Origin: Sphingopyxis bauzanensis
GTDB lineage: Bacteria > Pseudomonadota > Alphaproteobacteria > Sphingomonadales > Sphingomonadaceae
Length of the DNA stretch: 64,000 nt
Reading direction: 5' to 3'
NCBI RefSeq assembly: GCF_002205675.1
Contig: NZ_NISK01000002.1
Coordinates: forward strand, 62,001 to 126,000
Below, one piece after another: positions 53,837-63,181 of this stretch; within the stretch, counting starts at the first letter, position 1, and each line of letters begins with the position of its first letter. Under the pieces are notes generated by a model. That model had not been told where the DNA came from and searched no databases. It worked only from the letters and a program-made list of their open reading frames with translations. The translations under genes were made by a program, and so were the position numbers.

Positions 53837-54219
53837 GGCAGCGGACCGTCGCGCGGCGGCACCGCATGTGTTTCGGGTGTTTCGGGTTGCGCGGTCGCCG
53901 CAGCGGCTTCGTCCGCATCCTGCTCGCTCGGAGCGTCGAGCGCCGCAGCAGCTTTGGGGGCCGGGGCGCTGACATCGTCGATCCGCGGAAATTCGCGCAT
54001 GATCGCGTCATTCTGCTCGCGCCACTGTTTCTCCAGCTCTTCCAGCTCGGCCTCGCGCATCATCGTGTCGAGCCCCGACCGGAAATGCCGCGCCATCCCC
54101 CGCGCCTTACCCATCCATTTGCCGACGAAGCGCATTGCCTTCGGCAAATCTTTGGGGCCGATGACGACCAGGGCCACCACGATGACGAGCAGCAGCTCGG
54201 TGGGCGCGACGTCGAACAT
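53833..54219 (-). CDS. tatB: Sec-independent translocase TatB
   Basis: A 128-residue protein with an N-terminal span MFDVAPTELLLVIVVALVVI followed by the amphipathic helix GPKDLPKAMRFVGKWMGKAR and a long acidic/Ala-Pro-rich tail. The conserved Glu of TatB is in the first span (PTELL). It forms the receptor complex with TatC. Confidence 0.94.
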   Translation of the reverse strand: MFDVAPTELLLVIVVALVVIGPKDLPKAMRFVGKWMGKARGMARHFRSGLDTMMREAELEELEKQWREQNDAIMREFPRIDDVSAPAPKAAAALDAPSEQDADEAAAATAQPETPETHAVPPRDGPLP

Positions 54220-54252
54220 CGATTACAACTTCCCTCCGCCGCCGGACCAGAA

Positions 54253-54486
54253 TCAGAGCTTGTCGTGCTCGGCCGTCGGGGTCGAAATCGGGGCGCCGTC
54301 GGGCGCGCGCTGTCCGTCGATATGCTTGGGGGCTGCCGGCGGCACATCGTCTTCGGCCATGCCCTTTTTGAAGCTTTTTATGCCTTTGGCGACATCGCCC
54401 ATCATGTCGGAAAACCGGCCCTTGCCGAACAGCAGCAGCACGAGAATGCCAACCACGAGCCAGTGCCAGATGCTAAAGCTACCCAT
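54253..54486 (-). CDS. tatA: Sec-independent translocase TatA
   Basis: A 77-residue protein: the N-terminal span [20 protein letters not shown], then the [20 protein letters not shown] amphipathic helix with the Phe-Gly hinge, and a short acidic tail. It forms the translocation pore. It starts 24 bases after the scpB stop, so it is probably co-transcribed with scpAB. Confidence 0.95.
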   Translation of the reverse strand: MGSFSIWHWLVVGILVLLLFGKGRFSDMMGDVAKGIKSFKKGMAEDDVPPAAPKHIDGQRAPDGAPISTPTAEHDKL

Positions 54487-54510
54487 CTAAATTCTCCTTG
54501 AGAAGGTCAT

Positions 54511-55110
54511 CTAGGCTTCTTCGCCGTCTTTTACTAGGTCCAGCTCGCCCATCGCATCGTCAAAAGCGAGGTCGACCGGATCGAGCAGGCCTGCCGCGCG
54601 CAGGTCGTCAATGCCCGGCAAATCCTTGCGGCTGCCAAGGCCAAAATGCTGCAAAAATGCGTCGGTTGTTTTGTAGATGAGCGGCCGCCCCGGCACCTCG
54701 CGGCGCCCGGCAGGCGCGATCCATTCAGCCTCCATCAGCACGTCAAGCGTGCCCTTCGAAGTCTGGACGCCGCGGATCGCCTCGATCTCGGCGCGGCTGA
54801 CGGGTTCGTGATATGCGACGATCGCCAGCACTTCAGCAGCGGCGCGCGACAATTTGCGTGGATCGTCACGCTCGCGGCGGAGCAAATGCGCGAGGTCGGC
54901 GGGGGTTTGGAAATGCCAATGCCCGCCGCGTTCGACCAGTTCGATGCCGCTGCCCGCGTGGCGGGCGGCAATCGCCTGAATGAAGGCGCGCACGTCGCCG
55001 ATGCTCCAGTCGTCGCCCAGCCGCGCGACGATCTGCCGCGCATCGAGTGGCTCGTCGCTGGCAAACAGCATCGCCTCTATCGCACGTTCGCGGTCGTCGA
55101 TCGGGTTCAT
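54511..55110 (-). CDS. scpB: Segregation and condensation protein B
   Basis: A 199-residue winged-helix protein that joins ScpA and Smc in the condensin complex. Marks are RAIEAMLFASDEPLDARQIV at the N-terminus, HWHFQTPADLAHLLRRERDD, SRAAAEVLAIVAYHEPVSRA and EIEAIRGVQTSKGTLDVLME, with GRPLIYKTTDAFLQHFGLGS following. The start overlaps scpA by four bases. Confidence 0.94.
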   Translation of the reverse strand: MNPIDDRERAIEAMLFASDEPLDARQIVARLGDDWSIGDVRAFIQAIAARHAGSGIELVERGGHWHFQTPADLAHLLRRERDDPRKLSRAAAEVLAIVAYHEPVSRAEIEAIRGVQTSKGTLDVLMEAEWIAPAGRREVPGRPLIYKTTDAFLQHFGLGSRKDLPGIDDLRAAGLLDPVDLAFDDAMGELDLVKDGEEA

Positions 55111-55895
55111 GCAGCGGGTTGTCCCATAGTCGCGGCCCTCAGGTAAAGCGGTTCGAATGCGCCTGCTTGTTTCAGGTCGACGCGCCCCTGCCGGGCCAGT
55201 TCGAGCGCGGCGACGAAACTCGAAGCAATCGCAGAACGGCGCAGCGGACCGTCATAGTCGGGCGGCAGGAAATCGGCGAGTTCGGCCCAGTCGAGCTTGA
55301 TCCCGATCATCCGCTGCAAATGGTGAAGCGCGGCATCGAGCGTAATCACCGGGCGCCGTGACACCATATGGACGACGGGCTCACTGCGCAGCTTGACCTG
55401 ACCATAGGCCGCCAGCAGGTCGAAGAGGCTGGCATCCCAGCGCCGCAGCTTGACGTCGCGCAGCCCCTCGGGTTTGGCGCGCAGGAACACGTCGCGGCCG
55501 ATGCGGTCGCGCGCAAGCAGTCGCGCCGCCGCCTCGCGCATCGCCGCCAGCCGCTGCAAGCGCAATTGCAGGCGCAGCGCGAGCTCGTCGGGCGAGGGCT
55601 CCTCGAGCGGATCCTTGGGGAGCAGCAGCGCCGATTTGAGGTAAGCAAGCCACGCCGCCATCACCAGATAGTCGGCGGCGACCTCCAGCTTCAGCTCGCG
55701 CGCTTCCGCGATGAAGGTCAGATATTGCTCGACCAGTGCGAGGATCGAAATCTGCTTGAGATCGACCTTCTGGCTGCGCGCGAGCGTGAGCAGCAGGTCG
55801 AGCGGCCCTTCCCAGCTTTCCAGCGACAGCTGCAGCGCGCCGTCATGGTCTGGCGCGGTCGGCGCCACCTCGAAATCGAGCGCCAGTTCGTCCAT
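55107..55895 (-). CDS. scpA: Segregation and condensation protein A
   Basis: A 262-residue kleisin that bridges Smc heads and binds ScpB. Marks are LSLESWEGPLDLLLTLARSQ, VDLKQISILALVEQYLTFIA and DYLVMAAWLAYLKSALLLPK. The start at 55895 follows nagZ by seven bases and is the Met nearest the family consensus; the longer reading would lie in nagZ. Confidence 0.93.
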   Translation of the reverse strand: MDELALDFEVAPTAPDHDGALQLSLESWEGPLDLLLTLARSQKVDLKQISILALVEQYLTFIAEARELKLEVAADYLVMAAWLAYLKSALLLPKDPLEEPSPDELALRLQLRLQRLAAMREAAARLLARDRIGRDVFLRAKPEGLRDVKLRRWDASLFDLLAAYGQVKLRSEPVVHMVSRRPVITLDAALHHLQRMIGIKLDWAELADFLPPDYDGPLRRSAIASSFVAALELARQGRVDLKQAGAFEPLYLRAATMGQPAA

Positions 55896-55902
55896 TGCCC
55901 GC

Positions 55903-56910
55903 TCAGGCAACCGCGAGCAGCGCGTCGCGCTGGTCGACCAACGTGGCAAAGGCCCGGTCGTCCGCCACTCCAGAGACACGGTCCATCGCGCCTTCGAGCC
56001 GCGCGCGCGACACGGTGCTGATCGGATCGAGCGCATTGGCGATGCCCACCATATCGTCCATCTTGGCCCAGCAATTGAGCGCGATATCGCAGCCCGCCGC
56101 GACCGCGTCGGCAGCGCGCGACGGCACGTCGCCCGACAAGGCCTTCATATCGAGATCGTCCGACATCAGCAGGCCGTGAAAGCCAACCCGCTGGCGGATC
56201 ACGCTGTCGATGATGGTTGGTGACAAGGTCGCGGGTCGCTCAGGATCCCATGCTTCGAATATGACATGACAGGTCATCGCCATCGCCGCATCACGCAGCG
56301 CGGCGAAGGGCGCGAGGTCGGTCTGGAGTTCGCGATCGGTCGCGGTGACGATCGGCAGCGCCTCATGCGTGTCGAGCAGCGCGCGGCCGTGGCCGGGAAT
56401 ATGTTTGACGATGCCGACAACGCCGCCATCCTGCAGTCCGCCCAGAATTGCGCGCCCCAATGCCGCAACGCGCATCGGTTCGCTGCCAAGCGCGCGGTCG
56501 CCGATGATGTCGCTCGCGCCCGGCTGGCGCACGTCGAGCAAGGGCAGGCAATCCACATTGATGCCGACTTCGGCGAGCATCGCGGCGAGCGCCATCGCGT
56601 TCAGCCGCGCCGCCTCGATCGCGCTCGCGGGCGCGCGTTCGTAGAGCGCGTCGAAGGTCGCGCCACTCGGAAAGGGCGGCCATTCGGGCGACTTCATCCG
56701 CGCGACGCGGCCGCCCTCCTGATCGATCAGGATCGGTACATTATCCCGCCCATCCAGCGCGCGCAGCGCATCCGTCAAGCGCCGCAGCTGTTCGCGATTT
56801 TCGATGTTGCGCCCGAACAGGATATAGCCTGCGGGATCGCTGTCGCGAAAGAAGGCGCGTTCGTCGTCGGTGAGGGTCAGTCCCGAAAGGCCGAAAATGG
56901 CGGGTATCAT
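55903..56910 (-). CDS. nagZ: Beta-N-acetylhexosaminidase NagZ
   Basis: A 335-residue family 3 glycoside hydrolase that removes N-acetylglucosamine from recycled muropeptides. Marks are IFGLSGLTLTDDERAFFRDS at the N-terminus, ILIDQEGGRVARMKSPEWPP, the catalytic loop VGIVKHIPGHGRALLDTHEA and the nucleophile Asp of LLMSDDLDMKALSG. Cytoplasmic. Upstream of scpA in one dense run of genes. Confidence 0.95.
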   Translation of the reverse strand: MIPAIFGLSGLTLTDDERAFFRDSDPAGYILFGRNIENREQLRRLTDALRALDGRDNVPILIDQEGGRVARMKSPEWPPFPSGATFDALYERAPASAIEAARLNAMALAAMLAEVGINVDCLPLLDVRQPGASDIIGDRALGSEPMRVAALGRAILGGLQDGGVVGIVKHIPGHGRALLDTHEALPIVTATDRELQTDLAPFAALRDAAMAMTCHVIFEAWDPERPATLSPTIIDSVIRQRVGFHGLLMSDDLDMKALSGDVPSRAADAVAAGCDIALNCWAKMDDMVGIANALDPISTVSRARLEGAMDRVSGVADDRAFATLVDQRDALLAVA

Positions 56911-57018
56911 TGTGCTTCAAACTCCATCGGCCGCCACCCCCTCATGCGGCTACCACCCCATGCAACATGCCATAGCGGCGCGATTGTACCAACGGAGTCT
57001 GCGGCCAAACGGGCCGAA

Positions 57019-57798
57019 TCAGCGAACGACGACGCAATTTTCACCCGCAACGCGCAATTTTCCGCACAGATTCGCAGCGTTAGCGGCCGTTCCCGCCGAC
57101 ACGCGCAAGCGATAGACGGTGCCATCGCCCACCTTGGCTGGTGCGACCGATTTGTTGAGGTCGGCGAGATAGGCAAAGCGTTTCGACAGGTTCGTCCACG
57201 CCTTGGCCGCGGCGGCATCGCTGCTGAACGCGCCGAGCTGAATCATCGCCGATCCTGCGGCGGCGGGCGCTGCTTTGACCGCTGCGTCGGGCGTCTTGAC
57301 CGACGTGGCGGCGAGCTTCGGCTGCTCCTTTGTTGCTACGACCGCCGGTCTGGCTTTCGCCTTTGCCGCAGCGGCCTTGTCCGCCGCCGCCTTGGCGCTG
57401 GCCGCTTCGCGCTCCTGCGGCGTCACGGCGGGTTCTTCGGGCATCCGCGTCGGATCGACCTTCCCGGCGGGCTCGGCACCTTCGCTGGCCGAGAAGCTGG
57501 CATCGCCCTCACCTTCAAAGGTCTTCGCGCCATCATTCTTGGGCGCGATCTTGTAACTGCCGTCCTGCGCCGCGATCAGCTCGCCCTTGCCGCGCGCGCC
57601 GCCGTTCTGGACCCACCACAGGCCGCCGAGCACCGCGCCGATCAACAGCAGCCCGCCCAGCACCATGACCAGCAAACGCGCCGGCGAGACGTCGCCATCT
57701 TCCTCCACCCCGTCGGCGGCTTCGAGCCAAGGCAGACGGTCTTCGCTTTCCAGCCCCAGTCCGGCATCGCCCTGGTCGGCGTATTTGTCCTCGGCCAT
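57019..57798 (-). CDS. SPOR domain membrane protein
   Basis: A 259-residue bitopic protein: an acidic cytoplasmic N-terminus, one span at about residues 43-65 (LVMVLGGLLLIGAVLGGLWW), a Pro/Ala/Lys-rich linker (about 110-185) and a C-terminal SPOR domain (about 188-259: SAMIQLGAFSSDAAAAKAWT ... VYRLRVSAGTAANAANLCGK). SPOR binds denuded glycan strands at the division site. The start shares its A with the argS stop (TGATGG), with GAGGAG eight bases upstream. Confidence 0.92.
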   Translation of the reverse strand: MAEDKYADQGDAGLGLESEDRLPWLEAADGVEEDGDVSPARLLVMVLGGLLLIGAVLGGLWWVQNGGARGKGELIAAQDGSYKIAPKNDGAKTFEGEGDASFSASEGAEPAGKVDPTRMPEEPAVTPQEREAASAKAAADKAAAAKAKARPAVVATKEQPKLAATSVKTPDAAVKAAPAAAGSAMIQLGAFSSDAAAAKAWTNLSKRFAYLADLNKSVAPAKVGDGTVYRLRVSAGTAANAANLCGKLRVAGENCVVVR

Positions 57799-59525
57799 CA
57801 CTTCATCTCCTCGAGCGCCTCAACCCCCATCAGGTGCAGCCCGTTACGGATAACCTGCCCGATTCCGTCGGCCAAATAAAGGCGAGTCGCGGTCAGTTCG
57901 GGGTCATTTGCCAAAATGACACGCGCGTCGGGACGATCGTTGCCAAGGTTCCACCAGGCGTGGAACGCCGCGGCGACGTCGCCGAGATAGAAAGCGATGC
58001 GGTGCGGCTCCCGCGCCGAAGCCGCCGCCTCGACGATGCGCGGAAATTGCGCGAGCAGTTTGACGAGGCCGAGCTCATAATCGTCGAGGCGGTCCGCGTT
58101 CGGTGCGGCATCCGCGACACCTGCTTCGGCCAGCTTGCGCTTCAATGATGCGATCCGGGCATGGGCGTATTGGACATAAAAGACGGGGTTGTCGCGTGAC
58201 GCCTCGACCACCTTGGCAAAGTCGAAATCCATCTGCGCGTCGGCTTTACGCGTCAGCATAGTGAAACGCACCGCATCCTTGCCAACCTCGTCGACGATGT
58301 CGGCCAGCGTCACGAAATTGCCGGCGCGCTTTGACATTTTGAACGGTTCGCCATTTTTGAGCAGGCGAACCATCTGGACCAGCTTGACGTCGAATTTCTT
58401 CTTGCCGTCGGTCAGCGCGGCGACCGCAGCCTTGATCCGCTTGACCGTCCCCGCATGGTCGGCGCCCCAGATGTCGATCAACTCGTCGGCGGTTTCGGCC
58501 TTTTGGAAATGATAGGCGAGGTCGGCGCCGAAATAGGTCCAGCTGCCGTCCGATTTTTTGATCGGCCGGTCCTGGTCGTCGCCGAACTTGGTCGAGCGGA
58601 ACAGCGGCAGCTCGACCGGTTCCCAATCCTCGGGCGTCTCGCCCTTCGGCGCTTCGAGCACGCCGTCATAGACCAGGTCATTGTCGCGCAGCCATTTTTC
58701 GGCGGTCTCGGGCTTTCCTGCCGCCTGCAACTCGGCTTCGGACGAAAACAGATCGTGATGGATGCCGAGTTTGGCGAGGTCGGCGCGGATCATGTCCATC
58801 ATCGCACTGACCGCCTCGGCGCGGAACAGCCCAAGCCACGCGCTTTCGGGCGCGCCGACGAAGCGGTCGCCATATTCGGTGGCCAGCTTGCCCGCGACGG
58901 GGATCAGATAATCGCCGGGATAGAGCCCTTCAGGCACCGCCCCGACGTCTTCGCCAAGCGCCTCACGGTAGCGCAGATGGACCGATCGCGCGAGCACGTC
59001 GACCTGTCCCCCCGCGTCGTTGACATAATATTCGCGGATCACGTCGTAGCCCGAATATTCGAGCAGCGCCGCCAGTGCATCGCCAACCACCGCGCCGCGG
59101 CAATGGCCGACGTGCATCGGGCCGGTCGGGTTCGCCGACACATATTCGACATTGACCCGCCGCCCCTGCCCCATGGCCGAACGACCATAATCGTTGGCTG
59201 CGCCATGGATCAGCGCCAGCTCTTCGCGCCAGCTGCCATCGACGAGGTGCAAGTTGATGAACCCCGGCCCGGCGACACTCGCCTCGGTCACTTCATCGAG
59301 CGCGCCGAGTTCAGCAGCCAGCAGGTCGGCAAGCGCGCGCGGGTTCATCCCGGCAGGCTTGGCGAGTACCATCGCGGCATTGGTTGCGACATCGCCATGG
59401 GCGGGATCGCGCGGCGGTTCGGCGCTGATCGCGGCGCGATCGAGCCCGGCAGGTAGGGCGCCTTTGGCGACAAGCGCATCGAGCGCGACGTCGATATGGT
59501 CGGAAAAGCGGCTGAACAGGGTCAC
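57798..59525 (-). CDS. argS: Arginyl-tRNA synthetase
   Basis: A 575-residue class I aminoacyl-tRNA synthetase. The ATP-binding motif HVGH is in NPTGPMHVGHCRGAVVGDAL near residue 128; the KMSK loop is KMSKRAGNFVTLADIVDEVG. The N-terminal ~110 residues form the Add1 domain that contacts the tRNA D loop, and the C-terminal ~130 residues the DALR anticodon-binding domain. Upstream of the SPOR gene in the same run. Confidence 0.96.
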   Translation of the reverse strand: MTLFSRFSDHIDVALDALVAKGALPAGLDRAAISAEPPRDPAHGDVATNAAMVLAKPAGMNPRALADLLAAELGALDEVTEASVAGPGFINLHLVDGSWREELALIHGAANDYGRSAMGQGRRVNVEYVSANPTGPMHVGHCRGAVVGDALAALLEYSGYDVIREYYVNDAGGQVDVLARSVHLRYREALGEDVGAVPEGLYPGDYLIPVAGKLATEYGDRFVGAPESAWLGLFRAEAVSAMMDMIRADLAKLGIHHDLFSSEAELQAAGKPETAEKWLRDNDLVYDGVLEAPKGETPEDWEPVELPLFRSTKFGDDQDRPIKKSDGSWTYFGADLAYHFQKAETADELIDIWGADHAGTVKRIKAAVAALTDGKKKFDVKLVQMVRLLKNGEPFKMSKRAGNFVTLADIVDEVGKDAVRFTMLTRKADAQMDFDFAKVVEASRDNPVFYVQYAHARIASLKRKLAEAGVADAAPNADRLDDYELGLVKLLAQFPRIVEAAASAREPHRIAFYLGDVAAAFHAWWNLGNDRPDARVILANDPELTATRLYLADGIGQVIRNGLHLMGVEALEEMK

Positions 59526-59657
59526 GGGCTGGGCCTATCTTCGATCAGAACAGTCTTGCGCGCGCCCTATCGCAGCTGAGCGGGCGCGAAAAGCCCCGCG
59601 TCGCCCGGTCGGCGCGCGGGGCCATCGAAATGCGAACGGCGCCGCGCGCCGCCGCGG

Positions 59658-60329
59658 CTATCGTCGGACGTTATATTCGAGCTGTTCCTGCGTCAGCTGG
59701 AAACCGATCAGCAGTTCGAAACTGGCGCGCTGCACGGCGGCGCGCACTTCGGGCTGGCTGAGCGGATCGATCGCAGCGTCCTGGTCGCCCGCTTTGCGCT
59801 TGCGGGTGATGCGTTCCTGAATGTCGGCCGGCAAAGTCGCGGCGGCGCGATCGACATAAGCCGATGCCTGCGCCCGGCCGGTACCGCGCGTCTGCCCTTC
59901 GGGGAAAGCGACCACAACATTGCCAAGTCGCTTGGCAACCACGGCGGTGCCGCCCTGCAGGACCGTGCCATAATAAGGCAAAGTCACCGACCGCGCCGGA
60001 CCGGCATCGCGGCGCGTCGCGACGACGTCGAAACTGGCGAGCTGATAAACCTTCTCACTCGCATCATTGCACTGCGGCGTCACATTGGTGATTGCAGCAA
60101 CAATATCGATGGCGCGCGCATCGCGGCTGGTTGCTGGGTCGAAAAGGGTGATGTCGCCGGTGTGCAGCGGCACCGCCACCGCGGGACAGGCGCTACGCGT
60201 TGCGGTGATGCCGACACCGCCCGCGACATCGATTTCATTGTCCTTCGCACAGCCCGCCGCCGTCGCCATGGCCGCCGTGCCGCACAGCACAGTCAGGAAT
60301 TTACGCGACGGGAACGAAATGGACATCAT
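59658..60329 (-). CDS. Putative lipoprotein of unknown function
   Basis: A 223-residue protein with a lipoprotein signal: KFLTVLCGTAAMATAAGC, lipobox Ala-Ala-Gly-Cys near residue 27. The mature part contains VAAITNVTPQCNDASEKVYQ, YYGTVLQGGTAVVAKRLGNV and the C-terminal LIGFQLTQEQLEYNVRR. I do not recognise the family. I chose the ATG at 60329 because the signal starts there. Divergent from ispH. Confidence 0.8.
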   Translation of the reverse strand: MMSISFPSRKFLTVLCGTAAMATAAGCAKDNEIDVAGGVGITATRSACPAVAVPLHTGDITLFDPATSRDARAIDIVAAITNVTPQCNDASEKVYQLASFDVVATRRDAGPARSVTLPYYGTVLQGGTAVVAKRLGNVVVAFPEGQTRGTGRAQASAYVDRAAATLPADIQERITRKRKAGDQDAAIDPLSQPEVRAAVQRASFELLIGFQLTQEQLEYNVRR

Positions 60330-60491
60330 GATAAACGGGCTTTCCAAACAGGCTTGCCAATGCGGCTTGCGGTGCATCGGGATGGTCGATCCCGCGTCAT
60401 GCGCGCCGCTTCTTATCGGTGCGATGAACGCGGCGCAACACGGACGAACTTCTTTACCCGGCGCCATATGCTGCGCTAGAGCGCCCGCATC

Positions 60492-61478
60492 ATGAACGCT
60501 CCCCATCTGACACCGCGCCCGAACGGCGACGAAACCGCAGAACTCAAGGTTTTGATCGCGGCACCGCGCGGCTTTTGCGCGGGCGTCGATCGCGCGATCC
60601 GTATCGTCGAACTGGCGCTAGAGCGGTTTGGCGCGCCGGTTTATGTTCGTCACGAGATCGTCCACAATCGCTATGTCGTCGATACGCTGAAGGCGCAGGG
60701 CGCGATTTTTGTCGAATCGCTCGATCAGGTTCCCGACGGCGTCCCGGTGGTATTCAGCGCCCACGGAGTCCCCAAAGCGGTCCCCGCCAAGGCCGAAATG
60801 CGCGGGCTCGACTATATCGACGCGACCTGTCCGCTGGTATCGAAGGTCCATCGCCAGGCTGAGCGGGCGCATGAATCGGGACGACACATCATATTTGTCG
60901 GCCATGCCGGACACCCCGAAGTCATCGGCACGCTGGGCCAGTTGCCTGAAGGCGCGATGACGTTGGTCGAATCGGTCGACGATGTCGCAGCACTGGCGCC
61001 GTCCGATCCCGATATGTTGGCGTTCCTGACGCAGACCACGCTGTCGGTCGACGATACGCGCGATATCGTGACAGCGCTGCAACATCGCTTCCCGGCCATC
61101 ACCGGGCCGCGCGGCGAGGATATTTGCTACGCAACCTCGAACCGGCAGGACGCGGTCAAGGCGATCGCCGAAGATTGCGACTGCATGATCGTGATCGGCG
61201 CGCCAAACAGCTCGAACAGCCTGCGTCTCGTTGAAGTTGCGCAGCGGATGGGAACCCCCGCGCATCTGGTCCAGCGCGGCATCGATGTAGATCCCGACTG
61301 GCTCACCGATATCGCAACGCTCGGCATCACGGCAGGCGCCAGTGCGCCCGAGACGCTTGTCCGCGAAGTCATCGACGCCGTCGCTGCGCACCGGCGGATC
61401 GTCGAGGAGGTCGTGGTCACGGCCGAGGAAAATATGGTGTTCAAACTGCCGCGCGGGCTAGAACCGGCGTCCGCCTGA
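60492..61478 (+). CDS. ispH: 4-hydroxy-3-methylbut-2-enyl diphosphate reductase
   Basis: A 328-residue iron-sulfur enzyme, the last step of the MEP isoprenoid pathway. The three cluster cysteines are in [37 protein letters not shown] and [28 protein letters not shown] and [14 protein letters not shown] carry active-site residues. A candidate promoter TTACCC-N17-TAGAGC ends ten bases before the ATG, so the message may have almost no leader. Its last codon overlaps the thrB start. Confidence 0.96.
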   Translation: MNAPHLTPRPNGDETAELKVLIAAPRGFCAGVDRAIRIVELALERFGAPVYVRHEIVHNRYVVDTLKAQGAIFVESLDQVPDGVPVVFSAHGVPKAVPAKAEMRGLDYIDATCPLVSKVHRQAERAHESGRHIIFVGHAGHPEVIGTLGQLPEGAMTLVESVDDVAALAPSDPDMLAFLTQTTLSVDDTRDIVTALQHRFPAITGPRGEDICYATSNRQDAVKAIAEDCDCMIVIGAPNSSNSLRLVEVAQRMGTPAHLVQRGIDVDPDWLTDIATLGITAGASAPETLVREVIDAVAAHRRIVEEVVVTAEENMVFKLPRGLEPASA

Positions 61479-62440
61479 TGGCGGTTTATACGCACGTTGA
61501 CCCTGACGACCTGGCCGCACTTGTGGCGCGATATGAGATGGGCAGCGTCCTGTCGTGCAAGGGCATTGCCGAGGGCGTCGAGAACAGCAACTTCCTGCTC
61601 GAGACGACCGGCGGGCGCTTCATCCTCACCCTCTATGAAAAACGCGTGCGTGAAGGCGACCTGCCGTTCTTTGTCGATCTGCTCGATCATCTTGCGGCCA
61701 GCGGTTCGCCAGTCCCCGCAATGATCCGCGACCGCAGCGGCAGCGCCGTTCAGCAGATTTCAGGGCGCGCCGCCTGCATCATCCAGTTTCTGCCGGGTAT
61801 CTCGCTGACCCATCCCACGCCAGCGCAGTGCGAGGCGGCAGGTGTCGCTTTGGGCGCCATGCACCGCGCGCTGGCCGGATATGATGGTGCCCGCGCGAAC
61901 AGCATGGGCCATCGTCATTGGCGAGAGGTCGCAAATGCTACCGGCGATCTCGACGCGGTCCGTCCGGGCTTGCAAGCGACTGTCGACGAAGAGCTTGGCT
62001 TTTTGGATGCCCATTGGCCGACAGACCTGCCCGCGCATGTCATCCATGCCGACCTGTTTCCCGACAATGTGCTGATGCTCGGCGACCGGGTAACGGGGCT
62101 GATAGACTTCTATTTCGCTGCCAGCGATTTCCGGGCGTATGATCTCGTGATCACGCACGCGGCGTGGACCTTTTCCGCCGATGGCAGCACCTGCGACCCG
62201 GCCCTGGCGCAGGCACTGATGCGCGGTTATGCACGCGAAATCGCGTTGACTGATGGGGAGATTGCCGCCTTGCCGACGCTCGCGCGCGGCGCGTCGCTGC
62301 GTTTCCTGCTGACCCGCGCGCATGACTGGGTCCACACCCCTGCCGACGCGCTGGTCACCCGCAAAGACCCCTCGCCCTTCCTCGCGCGCCTGCTGCGCTA
62401 TCGCGCCGACGACGCTGCCCGTCTGTTTTCCCCCGCATGA
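61478..62440 (+). CDS. thrB: Homoserine kinase (ThrB, APH type)
   Basis: A 320-residue kinase of the aminoglycoside-phosphotransferase fold that phosphorylates homoserine in threonine synthesis, as in many alphaproteobacteria. Marks are [19 protein letters not shown], the catalytic loop [14 protein letters not shown] and the metal-binding [19 protein letters not shown]. It overlaps ispH by one base and rnhA by four, so all three are translated together. Confidence 0.94.
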   Translation: MAVYTHVDPDDLAALVARYEMGSVLSCKGIAEGVENSNFLLETTGGRFILTLYEKRVREGDLPFFVDLLDHLAASGSPVPAMIRDRSGSAVQQISGRAACIIQFLPGISLTHPTPAQCEAAGVALGAMHRALAGYDGARANSMGHRHWREVANATGDLDAVRPGLQATVDEELGFLDAHWPTDLPAHVIHADLFPDNVLMLGDRVTGLIDFYFAASDFRAYDLVITHAAWTFSADGSTCDPALAQALMRGYAREIALTDGEIAALPTLARGASLRFLLTRAHDWVHTPADALVTRKDPSPFLARLLRYRADDAARLFSPA

Positions 62441-62895
62441 GCGACGCACAAAGCAAGACGGTGATCGTCGCGACCGACGGCGCGTGCAAGGGCAACCCTG
62501 GTCCGGGCGGCTGGGGCGCGGTGCTGCGCTGGGGCGATGTGGTGAAAAAGCTGTCGGGGGGCGAACCCGACACGACGAACAATCGTATGGAGCTGATGGC
62601 GGCGATCGAAGCACTGGCCGCGCTGAAACGGCGCTGTAACGTCGAGCTATCCACCGACAGCGTCTATGTCCGCGACGGCATCACCAAATGGATCTTTGGC
62701 TGGCAGAAGAACGGCTGGAAGACCGCCGCCAAAAAGCCGGTGGCCAATGCCGACCTGTGGCAGCGGCTACTCGCCGAGGCCAAGCGCCACGACATCGAAT
62801 GGCTGTGGGTCAAGGGCCACGCCGGGCATGGCGATAACGAGATCGCCGATCAGTTGGCGAGCGATGCCGCATTGGAAGTAGCGCGGGCGCGCTAA
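62437..62895 (+). CDS. rnhA: Ribonuclease HI
   Basis: A 152-residue endonuclease that cleaves the RNA of RNA-DNA hybrids. The catalytic residues are Asp of [18 protein letters not shown], Glu of [12 protein letters not shown], Asp of [12 protein letters not shown] and Asp of [14 protein letters not shown], with the flexible-loop His in VKGHAGH. Length and order are standard. Third gene of ispH-thrB-rnhA. Confidence 0.96.
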   Translation: MSDAQSKTVIVATDGACKGNPGPGGWGAVLRWGDVVKKLSGGEPDTTNNRMELMAAIEALAALKRRCNVELSTDSVYVRDGITKWIFGWQKNGWKTAAKKPVANADLWQRLLAEAKRHDIEWLWVKGHAGHGDNEIADQLASDAALEVARAR

Positions 62896-62913
62896 ACGCC
62901 CGCGCCCGCCAAA

Positions 62914-63090
62914 TCATTCGGCCTCGCGCGTTTCGGCTGCGGGTCCGTTCTTCTTGATCGATTCGATCGCATTGATCGCCGACGCCTTGCTGGAATAACC
63001 CTCGGTCCAGAAAATCGTTTCGCTGTTATATTTGAAATAGGCGACATGCTCGCCGGCCTTGTTCTTCTTGATCTCGAAATAATGGGCCAT
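62914..63090 (-). CDS. DUF1508 (YegP-like) small protein
   Basis: A 58-residue single-repeat DUF1508 protein: YFEIKKNKAGEHVAYFKYNS then ETIFWTEGYSSKASAINAIE. The family has a small beta-alpha fold of unknown role; E. coli YegP has two such repeats. GGAGG lies seven bases before the ATG, so the start is secure. Convergent with rnhA, 18 bases apart. Confidence 0.9.
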   Translation of the reverse strand: MAHYFEIKKNKAGEHVAYFKYNSETIFWTEGYSSKASAINAIESIKKNGPAAETREAE

Positions 63091-63181
63091 CGGATCCTCC
63101 ATCGGTCGTTGTCGCGCCCAAGGTGTCGCGACGCATCCATCGTAAGCAGACGGCTGCGGCGCGCAAGACGCCAGATTGATA